DNA of 64,000 nucleotides, taken from positions 243,423-307,422 of the forward strand of contig NZ_JMLW01000001.1 in assembly GCF_000686905.1 (NCBI RefSeq), read 5' to 3'. A model generated the notes under the pieces. That model made no database searches. It was not told the origin of the DNA and saw only the letters and a list, made by a program, of their open reading frames with translations. The DNA comes from Marinospirillum insulare DSM 21763 (GTDB lineage Bacteria; Pseudomonadota; Gammaproteobacteria; Pseudomonadales; Halomonadaceae). How positions within the stretch are numbered: the stretch's first letter is position 1; every line of letters starts with the position of its first letter. Both the position numbers and the translations under genes were made by a program. Positions 36,816-45,401 of the stretch are shown here, one piece after another.

Positions 36816-36845
36816 TGTGTGTGAATATAGTGTGTGTGAATATAG
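36816..36845 (+). repeat. Perfect 15-bp tandem duplication upstream of the pilin cluster
   Basis: The unit TGTGTGTGAATATAG occurs twice without a gap, 56 bases before the fimT start and followed by the AT-rich TATATTATTTTATG, which could hold a -10. A change in copy number would alter promoter spacing if the -35 is inside it. Confidence 0.8.
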
Positions 36846-36900
36846 TGAATTATATTATTTTATGTAACTCTTGTTTTGTGTAACCTAGGATGGGGCTTAC

Positions 36901-37413
36901 ATGCTGATTCATCGAAATACTAACAACTCTTCACCACAACAAGGGTTTAACCTGCTAGAGCTTTTAGTTGTACTAGGTTTACTAGCGATAACCTTAGGTG
37001 TGTTACTGCCCTCTGGCAAAGCTATGTTAGAAAAAAGCCGGTTAGTTAGTGCAACTAATGATGTTTTTAGCGCTCTACTCTTTACGCGTAACGAAGCGGT
37101 GCGCTTAAAAGAAAATGCTTCCTTGTGTTTTATTTCTTCTCCCTCTGCTACAGCTTGTGGCACCCAAGAGACTGATTACTTAGGTGTCTTTGTTAATGAT
37201 CAACTTAAACGCAACTACCCAACTGAAGACCAAGCAAAGTTAACGTTCAATGGTGCTTTGGATAACCAGATAAAATTTTTTGAGCTAGGAAACCGTGAGG
37301 CTAGTGATGCTGATGTTTTTATAGAGGTTGCTGTTGGTAATTTAAAAAAACAAATCGATGTTTGCTTTAATGGACGCATAGCTATACGCAAACAAAAAAA
37401 TGAGTGTAAATAA
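36901..37413 (+). CDS. fimT: Type IV minor pilin, FimT/GspH type
   Basis: Pseudopilin of 170 aa. A short basic leader ends in QQG, cut by PilD before FNLLELLVVLGLLAITLG, with Glu at +5 and the hydrophobic N-terminal helix. The C-terminal domain is GspH-like, with LLFTRNEAVR after the helix and two Cys pairs (CFISS...ACGTQ and DVCFNGR...ECK). AGGATGGGG lies upstream of the ATG. It is first in a four-gene minor-pilin run; FimT-like proteins prime the pilus and in some bacteria bind DNA. Confidence 0.85.
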   Translation: MLIHRNTNNSSPQQGFNLLELLVVLGLLAITLGVLLPSGKAMLEKSRLVSATNDVFSALLFTRNEAVRLKENASLCFISSPSATACGTQETDYLGVFVNDQLKRNYPTEDQAKLTFNGALDNQIKFFELGNREASDADVFIEVAVGNLKKQIDVCFNGRIAIRKQKNECK

Positions 37414-37839
37414 ATGCAGCCAGCTAAAAAGCAACAAGGTATTACATTGATAGAAGTAATGGTCGCTGCTTTAGTTATTACTTTGGGCTTGATGGGTATA
37501 GTCAACCTTCAGGTAAAAAACCAAGCTCAAGCTTTTGTTAACTATCAACGAACCTTGGCAGGGCTTTACGCTCAAGACCTACAAAATAGACTAAGAGCCG
37601 ATACTTGTGTGCTCGATAAGGGTTTTAATGATCAATACGCTGCTTGGAAAAAAACTCACTTTAAAGGTGCTAGCGCAGGTTGGGGATCAAGCTTAACGGC
37701 AACGACTAAAACACAAGCTGAAAACAATGGCTATTGGACATTTGAGTTAACCATTGAACCTAGTAGTAATCAATACAAGGTTCAACAAACCTTGATAGTT
37801 CAGTATAAGGATGACTGTGTTGCAAATAATAAAAGCTAA
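37414..37839 (+). CDS. pilV: Type IV minor pilin PilV
   Basis: Pseudopilin of 141 aa with leader KKQQG and mature ITLIEVMVAALVITLGLMGI (Glu at +5). LQVKNQAQAFVNYQRTLAGLYAQDL after the helix is like PilV. Two Cys residues (DTCVLD and DDCVANN) probably form a disulfide. The ATG directly follows the fimT stop, so the two are translationally coupled, and the 3' end overlaps pilW by 29 bases. Confidence 0.85.
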   Translation: MQPAKKQQGITLIEVMVAALVITLGLMGIVNLQVKNQAQAFVNYQRTLAGLYAQDLQNRLRADTCVLDKGFNDQYAAWKKTHFKGASAGWGSSLTATTKTQAENNGYWTFELTIEPSSNQYKVQQTLIVQYKDDCVANNKS

Positions 37840-38524
37840 AAGGCAAAAAGGTTTTACTTTAATTGAGCAGTTGATCACCCTTGCTTTAGGAGCACTGCTG
37901 TTAACCGGAGTTGCCTCAAGTGTAACGGCTATTTCCAGAGCACAGAATTTAATTAAAGATTATAGCCATATACAAGAAACATTGAATTTTTTTACCTCAA
38001 GTTTGACCAGAACAGCTAGAACAGCTAGAACAGCTAATGATATTGAGGACTATAAAGATATTGAGGACTATAAAGATATTGAGGACTATAAAGATATTGT
38101 AAGCAATACAAGTAGCTTGATGTTTTCTCAAGATTTAAAAATAGAAGAATTAGAACGAACAAATTGCTTAGCTAAAAAATCTACGGCTAGATATGTTGAA
38201 GCCTATGCAATTGAAAATAATAATTTAGTATGTGAAGTGAATGCTCTTGATGGTAGCACAAGCTATCTTTGGGAAGGCAAAGAAGTTTTAGTTTATGGTG
38301 TTGAAAGCTTTAGCTTTGAATGTGCTGAGTACCAGCCAGATAAAAAGATAGAGTTTGTAGCTTGTGACAGTTTAACTGATAATGAAATTATTGCAGTCAA
38401 AGTTGATCTAGTCCTGAGTAAAAATGAATTCTTGCAAGTAAAAGATAATTTAACACATAGCTTTACTGCTTACCTACGTTCCAATCATTTGGCTCAATTT
38501 AAAAAAAAGCAATACAAAGAATAG
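37811..38524 (+). CDS. pilW: Type IV minor pilin, PilW family, with internal repeats
   Basis: Pseudopilin of 237 aa with leader KRQKG and mature FTLIEQLITLALGALLLTGV (Glu at +5). After the helix come two unusual in-frame repeats: RTA three times, then IEDYKD three times (residues ~73-96). The remainder is a beta-rich minor-pilin head with several Cys. The ATG at 37811 lies inside pilV with TAAGG before it. Family assignment to PilW rests on the order fimT-pilV-pilW-pilX and the N-terminus; the head domain itself is divergent. Confidence 0.75.
   Translation: MTVLQIIKAKRQKGFTLIEQLITLALGALLLTGVASSVTAISRAQNLIKDYSHIQETLNFFTSSLTRTARTARTANDIEDYKDIEDYKDIEDYKDIVSNTSSLMFSQDLKIEELERTNCLAKKSTARYVEAYAIENNNLVCEVNALDGSTSYLWEGKEVLVYGVESFSFECAEYQPDKKIEFVACDSLTDNEIIAVKVDLVLSKNEFLQVKDNLTHSFTAYLRSNHLAQFKKKQYKE
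38009..38035 (+). repeat. Three 9-bp repeats in pilW
   Basis: AGAACAGCT is repeated three times in a row, coding for RTA in the PilW protein. The unit length is a multiple of three, so gain or loss keeps the frame. Confidence 0.9.
38041..38094 (+). repeat. Three perfect 18-bp repeats in pilW
   Basis: TATTGAGGACTATAAAGA occurs three times without change and a partial fourth begins (TATTG). It codes for three IEDYKD units, acidic and Tyr-bearing. Identical copies point to recent slippage or expansion. Confidence 0.95.
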
Positions 38525-38537
38525 GAAGGGATTAAAA

Positions 38538-40142
38538 ATGTTAGGTATTTATAAACCAAAACAAAGGCAGCAAGGCTATATTTTAGTCGTCGCCTTGTTA
38601 GTCATGCTATTTATTGGTGCTCTAGTGGTTTCTAATGTGTCTACCACTAGCACTGAAGAGCGGGTTGCTACTAGCAACTTACATTTACCTAGCCTAGATT
38701 CGGCTATCTATCAGGGAATGTACACAGTTGAAGCTCATGCCAAAAGAACCAACCTGAGTGATAAAAATAACCAAACTGCAGTATGCAATGATGTGTATGA
38801 CGAGCTAAACACCAAACTTAAAGGTGTAGCTAATAACTTTCAGTCTAGTTCAGCTAAAAATGCAGATGTTTACTGGAAACTAGCTAACCTTAATCAAAAA
38901 TGTGGAGATGATGAAATTGCAGTTGAATTAGTTGCTTGGCAGGGTAAAGAGACTGCTCCCATAATCAAGCTTATAGGTAAGGGCCGCCTAGAAATTAATC
39001 AAATAGGTGGTGGAGGTGGCACTGCAAGTGAACCAGGAGAAGAAGTTCAACAAAATGGTGTAACAAGTAACTTACAAAAAATTATGGGCAATAATGTTGC
39101 TACTAGCTCAGGAACCATTAAGGCCTCTTTAATTGGTGCAAGAATTGAGGGTAATGTTAAGGCTAAAAATAAAATTAGAACCAGCTGGTTTGGAAGGATT
39201 AGAGGTGACAAAAGAGAAATTGATAAAACAATTACCTCCGATCCTTTAGAACTAGCGAAGTTTATAGATGAGTCTGAGTTTTATATAGATGAAAATAAAA
39301 TTGATTCAAAAAAAATAGCAAAATTAAATAAGACAAAATTTAAGTTTAAATCTTCAAGTCGTTTGTTTGATAGAAACATAGGTATTTATCCAATTACTCG
39401 TGGTGTAATAACACCTCAAGGTTTAACAGTTTATGATGCAAAAGAAAGAAAAGATATAGAGGTTGATTTCCCTTTTTATGAGCCTGTTGATGCAAGCTTT
39501 TTAGGAAGAGTTGCCTGCTGTGATGCCAAAAAGAATCCAGGTTGCAATGAAAGCTGCCCTGCAAAAAAACTAGCTGTTTTAGATCAGCTAACCATTAATC
39601 GTGGCGGGATATGGATTAATGGCGATAAACCTACTTTAAGAATATCAGGTGGCGATGTGATTCTTTATGTTAAAGGTGATGTTTGGTTAGGAGGTTTTTC
39701 CAAACTACATATAGATAATGACTCCAGCCTGACTTTAATCGTAGATGGCACTTTTACTCAGTCTGGTTTATTTGAGTTCACTAATCGAAATATAACCAAT
39801 AATAGAGGTGCGCCTTTATTTACTCTCTTATCGAATGGCGGTAATCGAAATATATTAAAAGCCGTTAACATTATGGGTATTAGGCCTATCTATGGCATGA
39901 TTTACGCTGTGTCAGATATAACCGTATCTGGTTCTGGAGATATTCAAGGTCAGGTCTTTGGTAATAATGTAACGGCTACACTTGGTGGTTCTATTCGTTA
40001 TAAAGAGTTTGGTAAAGCATCTGATGACGCTACTGGTAATTTTGATGATCCGCCTGATGGTGGAAATAGTGAAGATGAAAGTGGTGAAGGTGGAAGTGGC
40101 TACACACCTCAACTAGACATTAACTTTGAAATTATTTATTAA
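38538..40142 (+). CDS. PilX-like minor pilin with large beta-solenoid C-terminal domain
   Basis: Product of 534 aa. RQQGYILVVALLVMLFIGAL near the N-terminus is a PilX_N-type pilin helix with leader cleavage after QQG, though the +5 residue is not the usual Glu. Ordinary PilX is about 170-200 aa. Here residues ~175-490 form repeated short beta-strands (GGDVILYVKGDVWLGG; ITVSGSGDIQGQVFGN) like a beta-solenoid or polymer-forming domain, with a Cys-rich knot (CCDAKKNPGCNESC) before it, a GGGGG linker near 158 and an acidic Gly/Asp/Glu tail. GGAAGGG lies upstream. It ends the pilin run; pilY1 and pilE do not follow. I am sure of a type IV pilin-like export signal and less sure of its role, perhaps a tip adhesin or support. 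Confidence 0.75.
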   Translation: MLGIYKPKQRQQGYILVVALLVMLFIGALVVSNVSTTSTEERVATSNLHLPSLDSAIYQGMYTVEAHAKRTNLSDKNNQTAVCNDVYDELNTKLKGVANNFQSSSAKNADVYWKLANLNQKCGDDEIAVELVAWQGKETAPIIKLIGKGRLEINQIGGGGGTASEPGEEVQQNGVTSNLQKIMGNNVATSSGTIKASLIGARIEGNVKAKNKIRTSWFGRIRGDKREIDKTITSDPLELAKFIDESEFYIDENKIDSKKIAKLNKTKFKFKSSSRLFDRNIGIYPITRGVITPQGLTVYDAKERKDIEVDFPFYEPVDASFLGRVACCDAKKNPGCNESCPAKKLAVLDQLTINRGGIWINGDKPTLRISGGDVILYVKGDVWLGGFSKLHIDNDSSLTLIVDGTFTQSGLFEFTNRNITNNRGAPLFTLLSNGGNRNILKAVNIMGIRPIYGMIYAVSDITVSGSGDIQGQVFGNNVTATLGGSIRYKEFGKASDDATGNFDDPPDGGNSEDESGEGGSGYTPQLDINFEIIY

Positions 40143-40148
40143 GTGTGA

Positions 40149-40176
40149 AGCTAGGCAGCTTTTGAGCTGCCTAGCT
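40149..40176. terminator. Perfect 12-bp hairpin between pilin cluster and ygiQ
   Basis: AGCTAGGCAGCT and AGCTGCCTAGCT are perfectly complementary around TTTG. It sits 7 bases after the PilX-like stop, between convergent genes. The following TTTATTTCT on the plus strand is a moderate T run, so it may end both transcripts. Confidence 0.7.
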
Positions 40177-40195
40177 GATTTATTTCTGTTAAAAA

Positions 40196-42412
40196 TCAAG
40201 CTCTTTTCTTAGACTTTTGTTGCCTGCCTACGTTAGGCTTACCTCTGGGTGGTAGCCCTGTGTGCTGAGTTAATACCCTAGCTTTACCCTGAAAATCTTT
40301 TGCTCTTGCAGTACCTTTAATAGGGTCAGTCGGTGGTACTAGGTGTTTTTTACTGTAGCCAATTAAATCTGTTCTACCCATGCTTGTTAAAGCTTCGCGC
40401 AGCATTGGCCAGTTTTTTGGGTCATGGTAACGTAAAAAAGCTTTATGCAGCCTTCTTTGCCTTTCACCCTTAATAGGTTCTAGCTTGTCACTTTTATAGT
40501 CGACCTTGCTAAGTGGGTTACGCTCGGTGTGGTACATGGTGGTGGCAGTTGCCATGGGTGAAGGGTAAAAAGCTTGTACCTGGTCGGCTCGTAAACCTTT
40601 ACCTTTTAACCAAAGTGCTAGGTTCATCATATCTTCATCGCTAGTGCCTGGGTGGGCAGCAATAAAGTAGGGAATCAAATACTGTTTTTTCCCAGCTTGC
40701 TTAGAAAATTTATTGAAAAGCTGTTCAAACCTATCATAACTATCAATGCCCGGTTTCATCATTTTTGAAAGCGGGCCATCTTCTGTATGTTCAGGGGCAA
40801 TTTTTAAATAGCCGCCCACATGGTGAGTCACCAGCTCTTTTATGTATTCAGGCGACTCAACGGCTAGGTCATAACGTAGGCCAGATGCAATTAATACCTT
40901 CTTCACACCAGGTAAAGTGCGTGCTTCTTTGTAAAGTTCTATTAAAGCGCTGTGATCAGTATTTAAGTTAGAGCAGATGCCTGGAAAAACACAAGAAGGT
41001 CTACGGCAAGAAGCTTCTACTTTAGGGTCTTTGCAGGCTAGGCGATACATATTAGCGGTAGGGCCACCTAAGTCAGAAACAATACCAGTAAAGCCTTTTA
41101 CCTTGTCTCGCATGGCTTCTATTTCACGCAAAATAGAGTCTTTAGAACGATTTTGAATAATGCGGCCTTCATGTTCGGTGATTGAGCAGAAGGTACAGCC
41201 ACCAAAACAGCCACGCATTATATTCACAGAAAAACGAATCATATCCCAAGCGGGTATTTTAGCATCACCATAAACTGGGTGAGGCGCACGCGCATAGGGC
41301 TGATCAAACACTGCATCCATTTCTTCAGTAGTTAAAGGAAGTGGCGGTGGATTAATCCATAGGTCTTGATCGCCATGCTTTTGAACAAGCGCACGAGCAT
41401 TGCCTGGGTTGGTTTCTAGGTGTAGTACTCGGTTGGCGTGGGCATAGAGTACGGGGTCTTTGCTAACCTTTTCAAAACTAGGTAGGCGAATAACACTTTT
41501 ATCACGTTGCTTTCCAGTTACCAGTTTTTCTAGTTGTTTACGCTCTTTGGCTTGTTCAACTGTAAGCAATTCAAGTGCTTGTTCGGTTTGGTTGTCTAAA
41601 CTAGCCTCTGTAAAAGGATTAGTGTTTTGCTGTTCAACCGCACAGGCTTCGGTATCTTGGGTATTAACATAGGGGTTAATAATTTTATCAATTCTACCGG
41701 GTCGGTCTACTCGAGTAGAATCAATTTCTAGCCAGTCTGCAGGGGTGTCTTTGCGTATAAAAGCTGTACCGCGCACATCGGTAATTTTGGCTAAGTCTTC
41801 ACCTTGGGCGATACGGTGGGTAACTTCAACTAAAGCACGCTCAGCATTACCAAAGAGTAAAATATCGGCTTTAGAATCTAATACAATTGAGCGGCGTACC
41901 TTGTCTTGCCAGTAGTCATAATGAGCAATGCGCCGTAAAGAGCCTTCAATTCCTCCTAGAACAACGGGTACATCGCTCCAAGCTTCTTTACAGCGTTGGG
42001 TATAAACAAGGCTGGCGCGGTCTGGGCGCTTTCCTCCAATATCCCCTGGGGTGTAGGCATCGTCAGAGCGAACTTTACGTTCTGCTGTATACCGATTAAT
42101 CATTGAGTCCATGTTGCCAGCGGTTACCCCAAAATAAAGCTCTGGTTTGCCTAGCTTCATAAAATCATCTTTAGACTGCCAATCTGGTTGAGCAATAATG
42201 CCTACCCTAAAGCCTTGTGCTTCAAGTGTGCGGCCTATAACTGCCATACCAAACGATGGGTGATCTACATAGGCATCGCCTGTGACCAGTATAATGTCGC
42301 ATCTATCCCAGCCAAGAAGATCCATTTCTTCACGGCTCATGGGTAGGAAGGGGGCTGTGCCAAAGCATTCAGCCCAATATTTTGGGTAGTCAAAAATTTT
42401 ACGAACAGACAT
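40196..42412 (-). CDS. ygiQ: YgiQ-family radical SAM protein
   Basis: Large radical SAM protein (738 aa) of uncertain substrate. The N-terminal UPF0313 domain begins [20 protein letters not shown] and has a B12-binding-like [13 protein letters not shown]. The radical SAM core near residue 400 has the cluster motif [17 protein letters not shown]. The C-terminal DUF3362 part ends in a Lys/Arg-rich tail. It is monocistronic. The family is widespread but its biochemical role is not settled, so I give no reaction. Confidence 0.93.
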   Translation of the reverse strand: MSVRKIFDYPKYWAECFGTAPFLPMSREEMDLLGWDRCDIILVTGDAYVDHPSFGMAVIGRTLEAQGFRVGIIAQPDWQSKDDFMKLGKPELYFGVTAGNMDSMINRYTAERKVRSDDAYTPGDIGGKRPDRASLVYTQRCKEAWSDVPVVLGGIEGSLRRIAHYDYWQDKVRRSIVLDSKADILLFGNAERALVEVTHRIAQGEDLAKITDVRGTAFIRKDTPADWLEIDSTRVDRPGRIDKIINPYVNTQDTEACAVEQQNTNPFTEASLDNQTEQALELLTVEQAKERKQLEKLVTGKQRDKSVIRLPSFEKVSKDPVLYAHANRVLHLETNPGNARALVQKHGDQDLWINPPPLPLTTEEMDAVFDQPYARAPHPVYGDAKIPAWDMIRFSVNIMRGCFGGCTFCSITEHEGRIIQNRSKDSILREIEAMRDKVKGFTGIVSDLGGPTANMYRLACKDPKVEASCRRPSCVFPGICSNLNTDHSALIELYKEARTLPGVKKVLIASGLRYDLAVESPEYIKELVTHHVGGYLKIAPEHTEDGPLSKMMKPGIDSYDRFEQLFNKFSKQAGKKQYLIPYFIAAHPGTSDEDMMNLALWLKGKGLRADQVQAFYPSPMATATTMYHTERNPLSKVDYKSDKLEPIKGERQRRLHKAFLRYHDPKNWPMLREALTSMGRTDLIGYSKKHLVPPTDPIKGTARAKDFQGKARVLTQHTGLPPRGKPNVGRQQKSKKRA

Positions 42413-42526
42413 GAAGGGGTACCGAGCGGAGCAGAAATAAAGTTGATATATGTCATTTTACCCTAAGCTAGATGAAGCGTCAGGTAAAAAGCGTTATCCT
42501 GCTTTAAAATTTAACAGGGTGGTCTT

Positions 42527-43090
42527 ATGAGGTTTAAAAATTTAAGTTGTTTAAATAGTGGTTTGCTAATAACTAGCTTAATGGTTGGTCTGGTTACTAG
42601 CCAAGTAGCATTAGCCGAAACTCAGCCAATGTTTGGTTTAAGGTTAGCTATGGCAGATACTGATTTCTCTGGTGTTGCTAGCTCAGCTAGCTCTACAACC
42701 AGTGGTTTTGGTGTGGTATTAGGTGTTAAACAGCCAAGCTATAGAGTTTACGCAGACTTAAATTTTTATACTTGGGATGAAGTGAACACTCGTACCATTC
42801 ATGCTAATTATGATTACCTATGGCGTGCAGATAAGTCTTGGCAGGTTTTTACAGGTATCTATGGTGGTTTGGTTGATTTAGAAGTTGAGGCGGCCAATAA
42901 ATACCAGTCTGGACCTTCTGCTGGCGTACAGGCGGGCTTATTGCTTCCTTTAGGGTCTAGTGGGTGGAGTTTAGAAACAGGGCTTCGTTATGGTGGTTTT
43001 AGTGCAAAATTACTTAACCCCGAGACTAATCAAGAAGTAAAAATTAAAAGCCAAGCTGAAGGTTTTATTAGCTTAAGTTTTTCTTCTTAA
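42527..43090 (+). CDS. Small outer-membrane beta-barrel protein
   Basis: Hypothetical 187-aa protein with a clear signal peptide (ending ...QVALA|ETQPM). The mature part is made of alternating polar and nonpolar strands (MFGLRLAMADTDF, GFGVVLGVKQPSYRVYADL, WQVFTGIYGGLVDLEVE, SWSLETGLRYGG-type pattern) and ends in LSFSS, so an eight-stranded OmpA/opacity-type barrel is likely. I do not recognise a specific family. Its stop overlaps that of the convergent DUF3943 gene by two bases. Confidence 0.75.
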   Translation: MRFKNLSCLNSGLLITSLMVGLVTSQVALAETQPMFGLRLAMADTDFSGVASSASSTTSGFGVVLGVKQPSYRVYADLNFYTWDEVNTRTIHANYDYLWRADKSWQVFTGIYGGLVDLEVEAANKYQSGPSAGVQAGLLLPLGSSGWSLETGLRYGGFSAKLLNPETNQEVKIKSQAEGFISLSFSS

Positions 43091-43953
43091 AAACCGTATT
43101 TCATCTCTAAGCCTACCCAGCCAGGTTCAATCACCTGGCCTTCGCCTGGAATAAAGCCTGAACGAGGTGCTTGGATTACCCATCCGCCTTGTAAACCTGC
43201 AGCCTCTGATGAACCACCATTAAGAAGGCGATTAATACCAGCCGATGCTGTGCCAGCAGGATTTAAGAGGACTAGGGTTGTTTTACCTAGAAAAGTTGAG
43301 CCCATCACCTGGCTATGGTTGGCTTCTATGCGCTTTTCCCATATAAAGAAGGCTTCACCAATGACTGAACCAATTAAAGGAGTAATAATAAGGTCTTGCT
43401 TGGAAGGAACTTCTGCAAAGGCTTCAATACCCATTTCCCATAAAAAACTAGACATTAAAAAGGAGTAGGCTCCCGACTCTAAAGGTCCCAGCCCTTGGTT
43501 ACGTGCGACCATATAGTAGGCAGCACCAAAATAGGGATGACCTATGTAGTTAATCCCCCACTCGTCTTGATCCCAAATAGGCCCATCACTGATATTTTCT
43601 TTCCATTTTTTGCCCAGTGTATTGAATTTCATTTCGTCTTTATCCCACTTAGAAACACTTTCTGGCATAACATAAAGCAAGCCCATAATACCTAAAGATA
43701 AAATACCCATATTGCGAGTTTCTTTTAGCATGCTGGTGTATTTTTCTGTGTTGGATCTAGCTGCAAGGTCTGGGGTTTCAGCTACCGACTGAACAGGGTT
43801 TGGGTTAGCTAACCAGTATTGGCAAGCAAGGCTATGGCAGTTAAGTAAAGGGGTGTGCTGATCGGTTAGCTGAGTGGACTGATAATTAGTATGGGCCATA
43901 ACTGGTAAACAAATAAATGCCAGTAGAAGAGCCAGTATTCTTCTTGTTCGCAT
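43087..43953 (-). CDS. DUF3943 family protein
   Basis: Secreted or membrane-associated protein of 288 aa with an N-terminal signal peptide (ILALLLAFICLPVMA). The DUF3943 core has NYIGHPYFGAAYYMVARNQG, FLWEMGIEAFAEVPSKQDLI and ITPLIGSVIGE, with several membrane-like helices. The function of the family is unknown; homologues are predicted envelope proteins. The C-terminus ends LEMKYGF, an aromatic end as in outer-membrane proteins. It converges on the small OMP with overlapping stop codons, and its start is followed to the right by the RsmZ-like RNA locus. Confidence 0.8.
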   Translation of the reverse strand: MRTRRILALLLAFICLPVMAHTNYQSTQLTDQHTPLLNCHSLACQYWLANPNPVQSVAETPDLAARSNTEKYTSMLKETRNMGILSLGIMGLLYVMPESVSKWDKDEMKFNTLGKKWKENISDGPIWDQDEWGINYIGHPYFGAAYYMVARNQGLGPLESGAYSFLMSSFLWEMGIEAFAEVPSKQDLIITPLIGSVIGEAFFIWEKRIEANHSQVMGSTFLGKTTLVLLNPAGTASAGINRLLNGGSSEAAGLQGGWVIQAPRSGFIPGEGQVIEPGWVGLEMKYGF

Positions 43954-44005
43954 AGTGAAGGACTTTGCCGAAATGAGTAGTTTGTAAGGCGAAGGAGTAT
44001 AACAC

Positions 44006-44184
44006 GAAAAAATAAGGGCGGCCTAAGCCGCCCGGGGAACTTCCTTGTTAGTAAGCTTGCCTGCTTGTTCAGCCTTTCCTAGACTGCTCCGATGCTTTCC
44101 CGTTTGGTCTTCCTGACCTCCTTTAACGCTGCACCTTGCTTCCGTTTATCCTTGTTGTCTTTGCTTCCTAGCTCCTTGACGACA
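44006..44184 (-). ncRNA. rsmZ: RsmZ/CsrB-type regulatory RNA (CsrA/RsmA sponge)
   Basis: The minus strand from about 44184 to 44006 reads TGTCGTCAAGGAGC at the start, followed by ten GGA motifs in roughly 130 bases, mostly as AAGGA, TAGGA, CAGGA or CGGA. Several lie in small hairpin loops, such as GCT-AGGA-AGC and GGTC-AGGAA-GACC. It ends in a perfect Rho-independent terminator (GGGCGGC / GCCGCCC, then TTATTTTTT). A -10-like TATAAC lies just upstream of the proposed start. These are the marks of RNAs that titrate CsrA/RsmA, and the position directly downstream of rpoS is where rsmZ stands in Pseudomonas. The start is inferred; no protein frame of note is present. The name rests on structure and synteny, not on alignment. 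Confidence 0.85.
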
Positions 44185-44342
44185 GTTATAGATTAACACT
44201 TTTATGTGAAGTAGAAAGGCCTAAAACTCTTATCCCTTACTTATGCTATTTTTATTTTTTCTATTAAAATCAAATAGTTATGTTTTATTTTTGACTTATG
44301 TCAGTTTAAGTTGAGGAAGATGCTGTAGTTAGCATTCAGCGA

Positions 44343-44360
44343 TGTATGCAAATGCGTACA
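44343..44360. promoter_or_regulatory. GacA-box-like palindrome upstream of the RsmZ-like RNA
   Basis: TGTATG, six bases, CGTACA matches the GacA upstream element TGTAAG-N6-CTTACA at 10 of 12 positions, and lies within a 20-base near-perfect palindrome. It is about 167 bases from the inferred RNA start, close to the distance known for Pseudomonas rsm genes, and lies between the rpoS stop and the RNA. Confidence 0.6.
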
Positions 44361-44365
44361 TGGAA

Positions 44366-45358
44366 CTAACCACTTATCACAGCTTCTAGGCTTATACCCT
44401 GCCTAGTTAGCAGTTTTTTTAAGCGCTTTAAGGACTCCATTTGTATTTGCCTTACTCTTTCGCGGGTTAAACCTATCTCTTGGCCTACTTCTTCTAAGGT
44501 TGCTGCTTCATGCCCCCTAAGGCCAAAGCGCCTTATAATAACTTCTGTTTGTTTTTCTGTAAGAGTGGTTAGCCAATTTTCAACATAAACACTTAAGTCT
44601 TGTTGTTGCACCTCATCTAAAGGGTCAGTATTTTCACCTTCCAAGGTTTCTAATAGTGGGCGGTCTGCATTAGGTCCAGCTGGATGATCAAAAGATGCGT
44701 TGCGCTCGTTTAATCCCATTAGGTTTTTAATGCTATCCAAGGGTTTTTCTAGGTGTTTGGCTAGGTCTTCTGCGGTAGGCTCTTGGTCTAATTGTTGGGA
44801 TAGTTCACGAGCTGCTCTTAAGCAAACATTGAGCTCTTTAACAACATGAATGGGTAGGCGTACGGTACGAGTTTGGTTCATTAAAGCACGTTCAATGGTT
44901 TGCCTTATCCACCAGGTTGCATAGGTAGAAAAGCGAAACCCGCGTTCGGGATCAAACTTTTCAACGGCTCGAATTAGGCCTAAGTTACCTTCTTCTATTA
45001 AATCGAGTAGCGCTAAACCACGGTTGTTGTAGCGTCTGGCAATTTTTACAACGAGGCGTAGGTTGCTTTCTATCATGCGTTTTCGACCAGCTGCATCGCC
45101 TTGCCTTGCTAGACGACCATAAATCACTTCTTCTTCAGCTGTTAGTAGGGGAGATCTACCAATTTCATTGAGGTAAATTTGAGTGGCATCTAGTGAGTTG
45201 TTGCGAGTTAGCCGTTCGTTTTCTAACGCCTGTTCAAAGGCTGTGCTTGCTTCAAGCTCTAGGGGTTGTGGATCACCTAAAAGGCTAGCCCTTTTGTACT
45301 CATCGAACTCGGTGGATTGGCTTGATTGGTAGGCATTGTTTAGCGTTTGTTTGGTCAT
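44366..45358 (-). CDS. rpoS: RNA polymerase sigma factor RpoS
   Basis: Stationary-phase and general-stress sigma-70-family factor of 330 aa. It has region 1.2 ([19 protein letters not shown]), regions 2.1-2.4 ([37 protein letters not shown]), region 3 and region 4 ([37 protein letters not shown]). RVRLPIH-type sequence ([13 protein letters not shown]) marks RpoS rather than RpoD. GGAG lies 6-7 bases before the ATG, next to a perfect hairpin. It follows surE-pcm-DUF368; nlpD, which normally precedes it and often carries its promoter, is absent. Confidence 0.96.
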   Translation of the reverse strand: MTKQTLNNAYQSSQSTEFDEYKRASLLGDPQPLELEASTAFEQALENERLTRNNSLDATQIYLNEIGRSPLLTAEEEVIYGRLARQGDAAGRKRMIESNLRLVVKIARRYNNRGLALLDLIEEGNLGLIRAVEKFDPERGFRFSTYATWWIRQTIERALMNQTRTVRLPIHVVKELNVCLRAARELSQQLDQEPTAEDLAKHLEKPLDSIKNLMGLNERNASFDHPAGPNADRPLLETLEGENTDPLDEVQQQDLSVYVENWLTTLTEKQTEVIIRRFGLRGHEAATLEEVGQEIGLTRERVRQIQMESLKRLKKLLTRQGISLEAVISG

Positions 45359-45378
45359 ATCTCTGCTCCAGTAAGCTG

Positions 45379-45401
45379 CTATAGCACCTGCTGTGCTATA
45401 G
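45379..45401 (-). promoter_or_regulatory. Perfect 9-bp hairpin in the rpoS leader
   Basis: On the minus strand CTATAGCAC, loop AGCAG, GTGCTATAG. It ends about 13 bases before the GGAG ribosome site of rpoS. Just upstream is TCCTCC, which could pair with GGAG and hide it. This suggests translational control of rpoS, which is common in other bacteria. A 12-base palindrome (AACTTGCAAGTT) at 45428-45439 lies further upstream. Confidence 0.5.
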
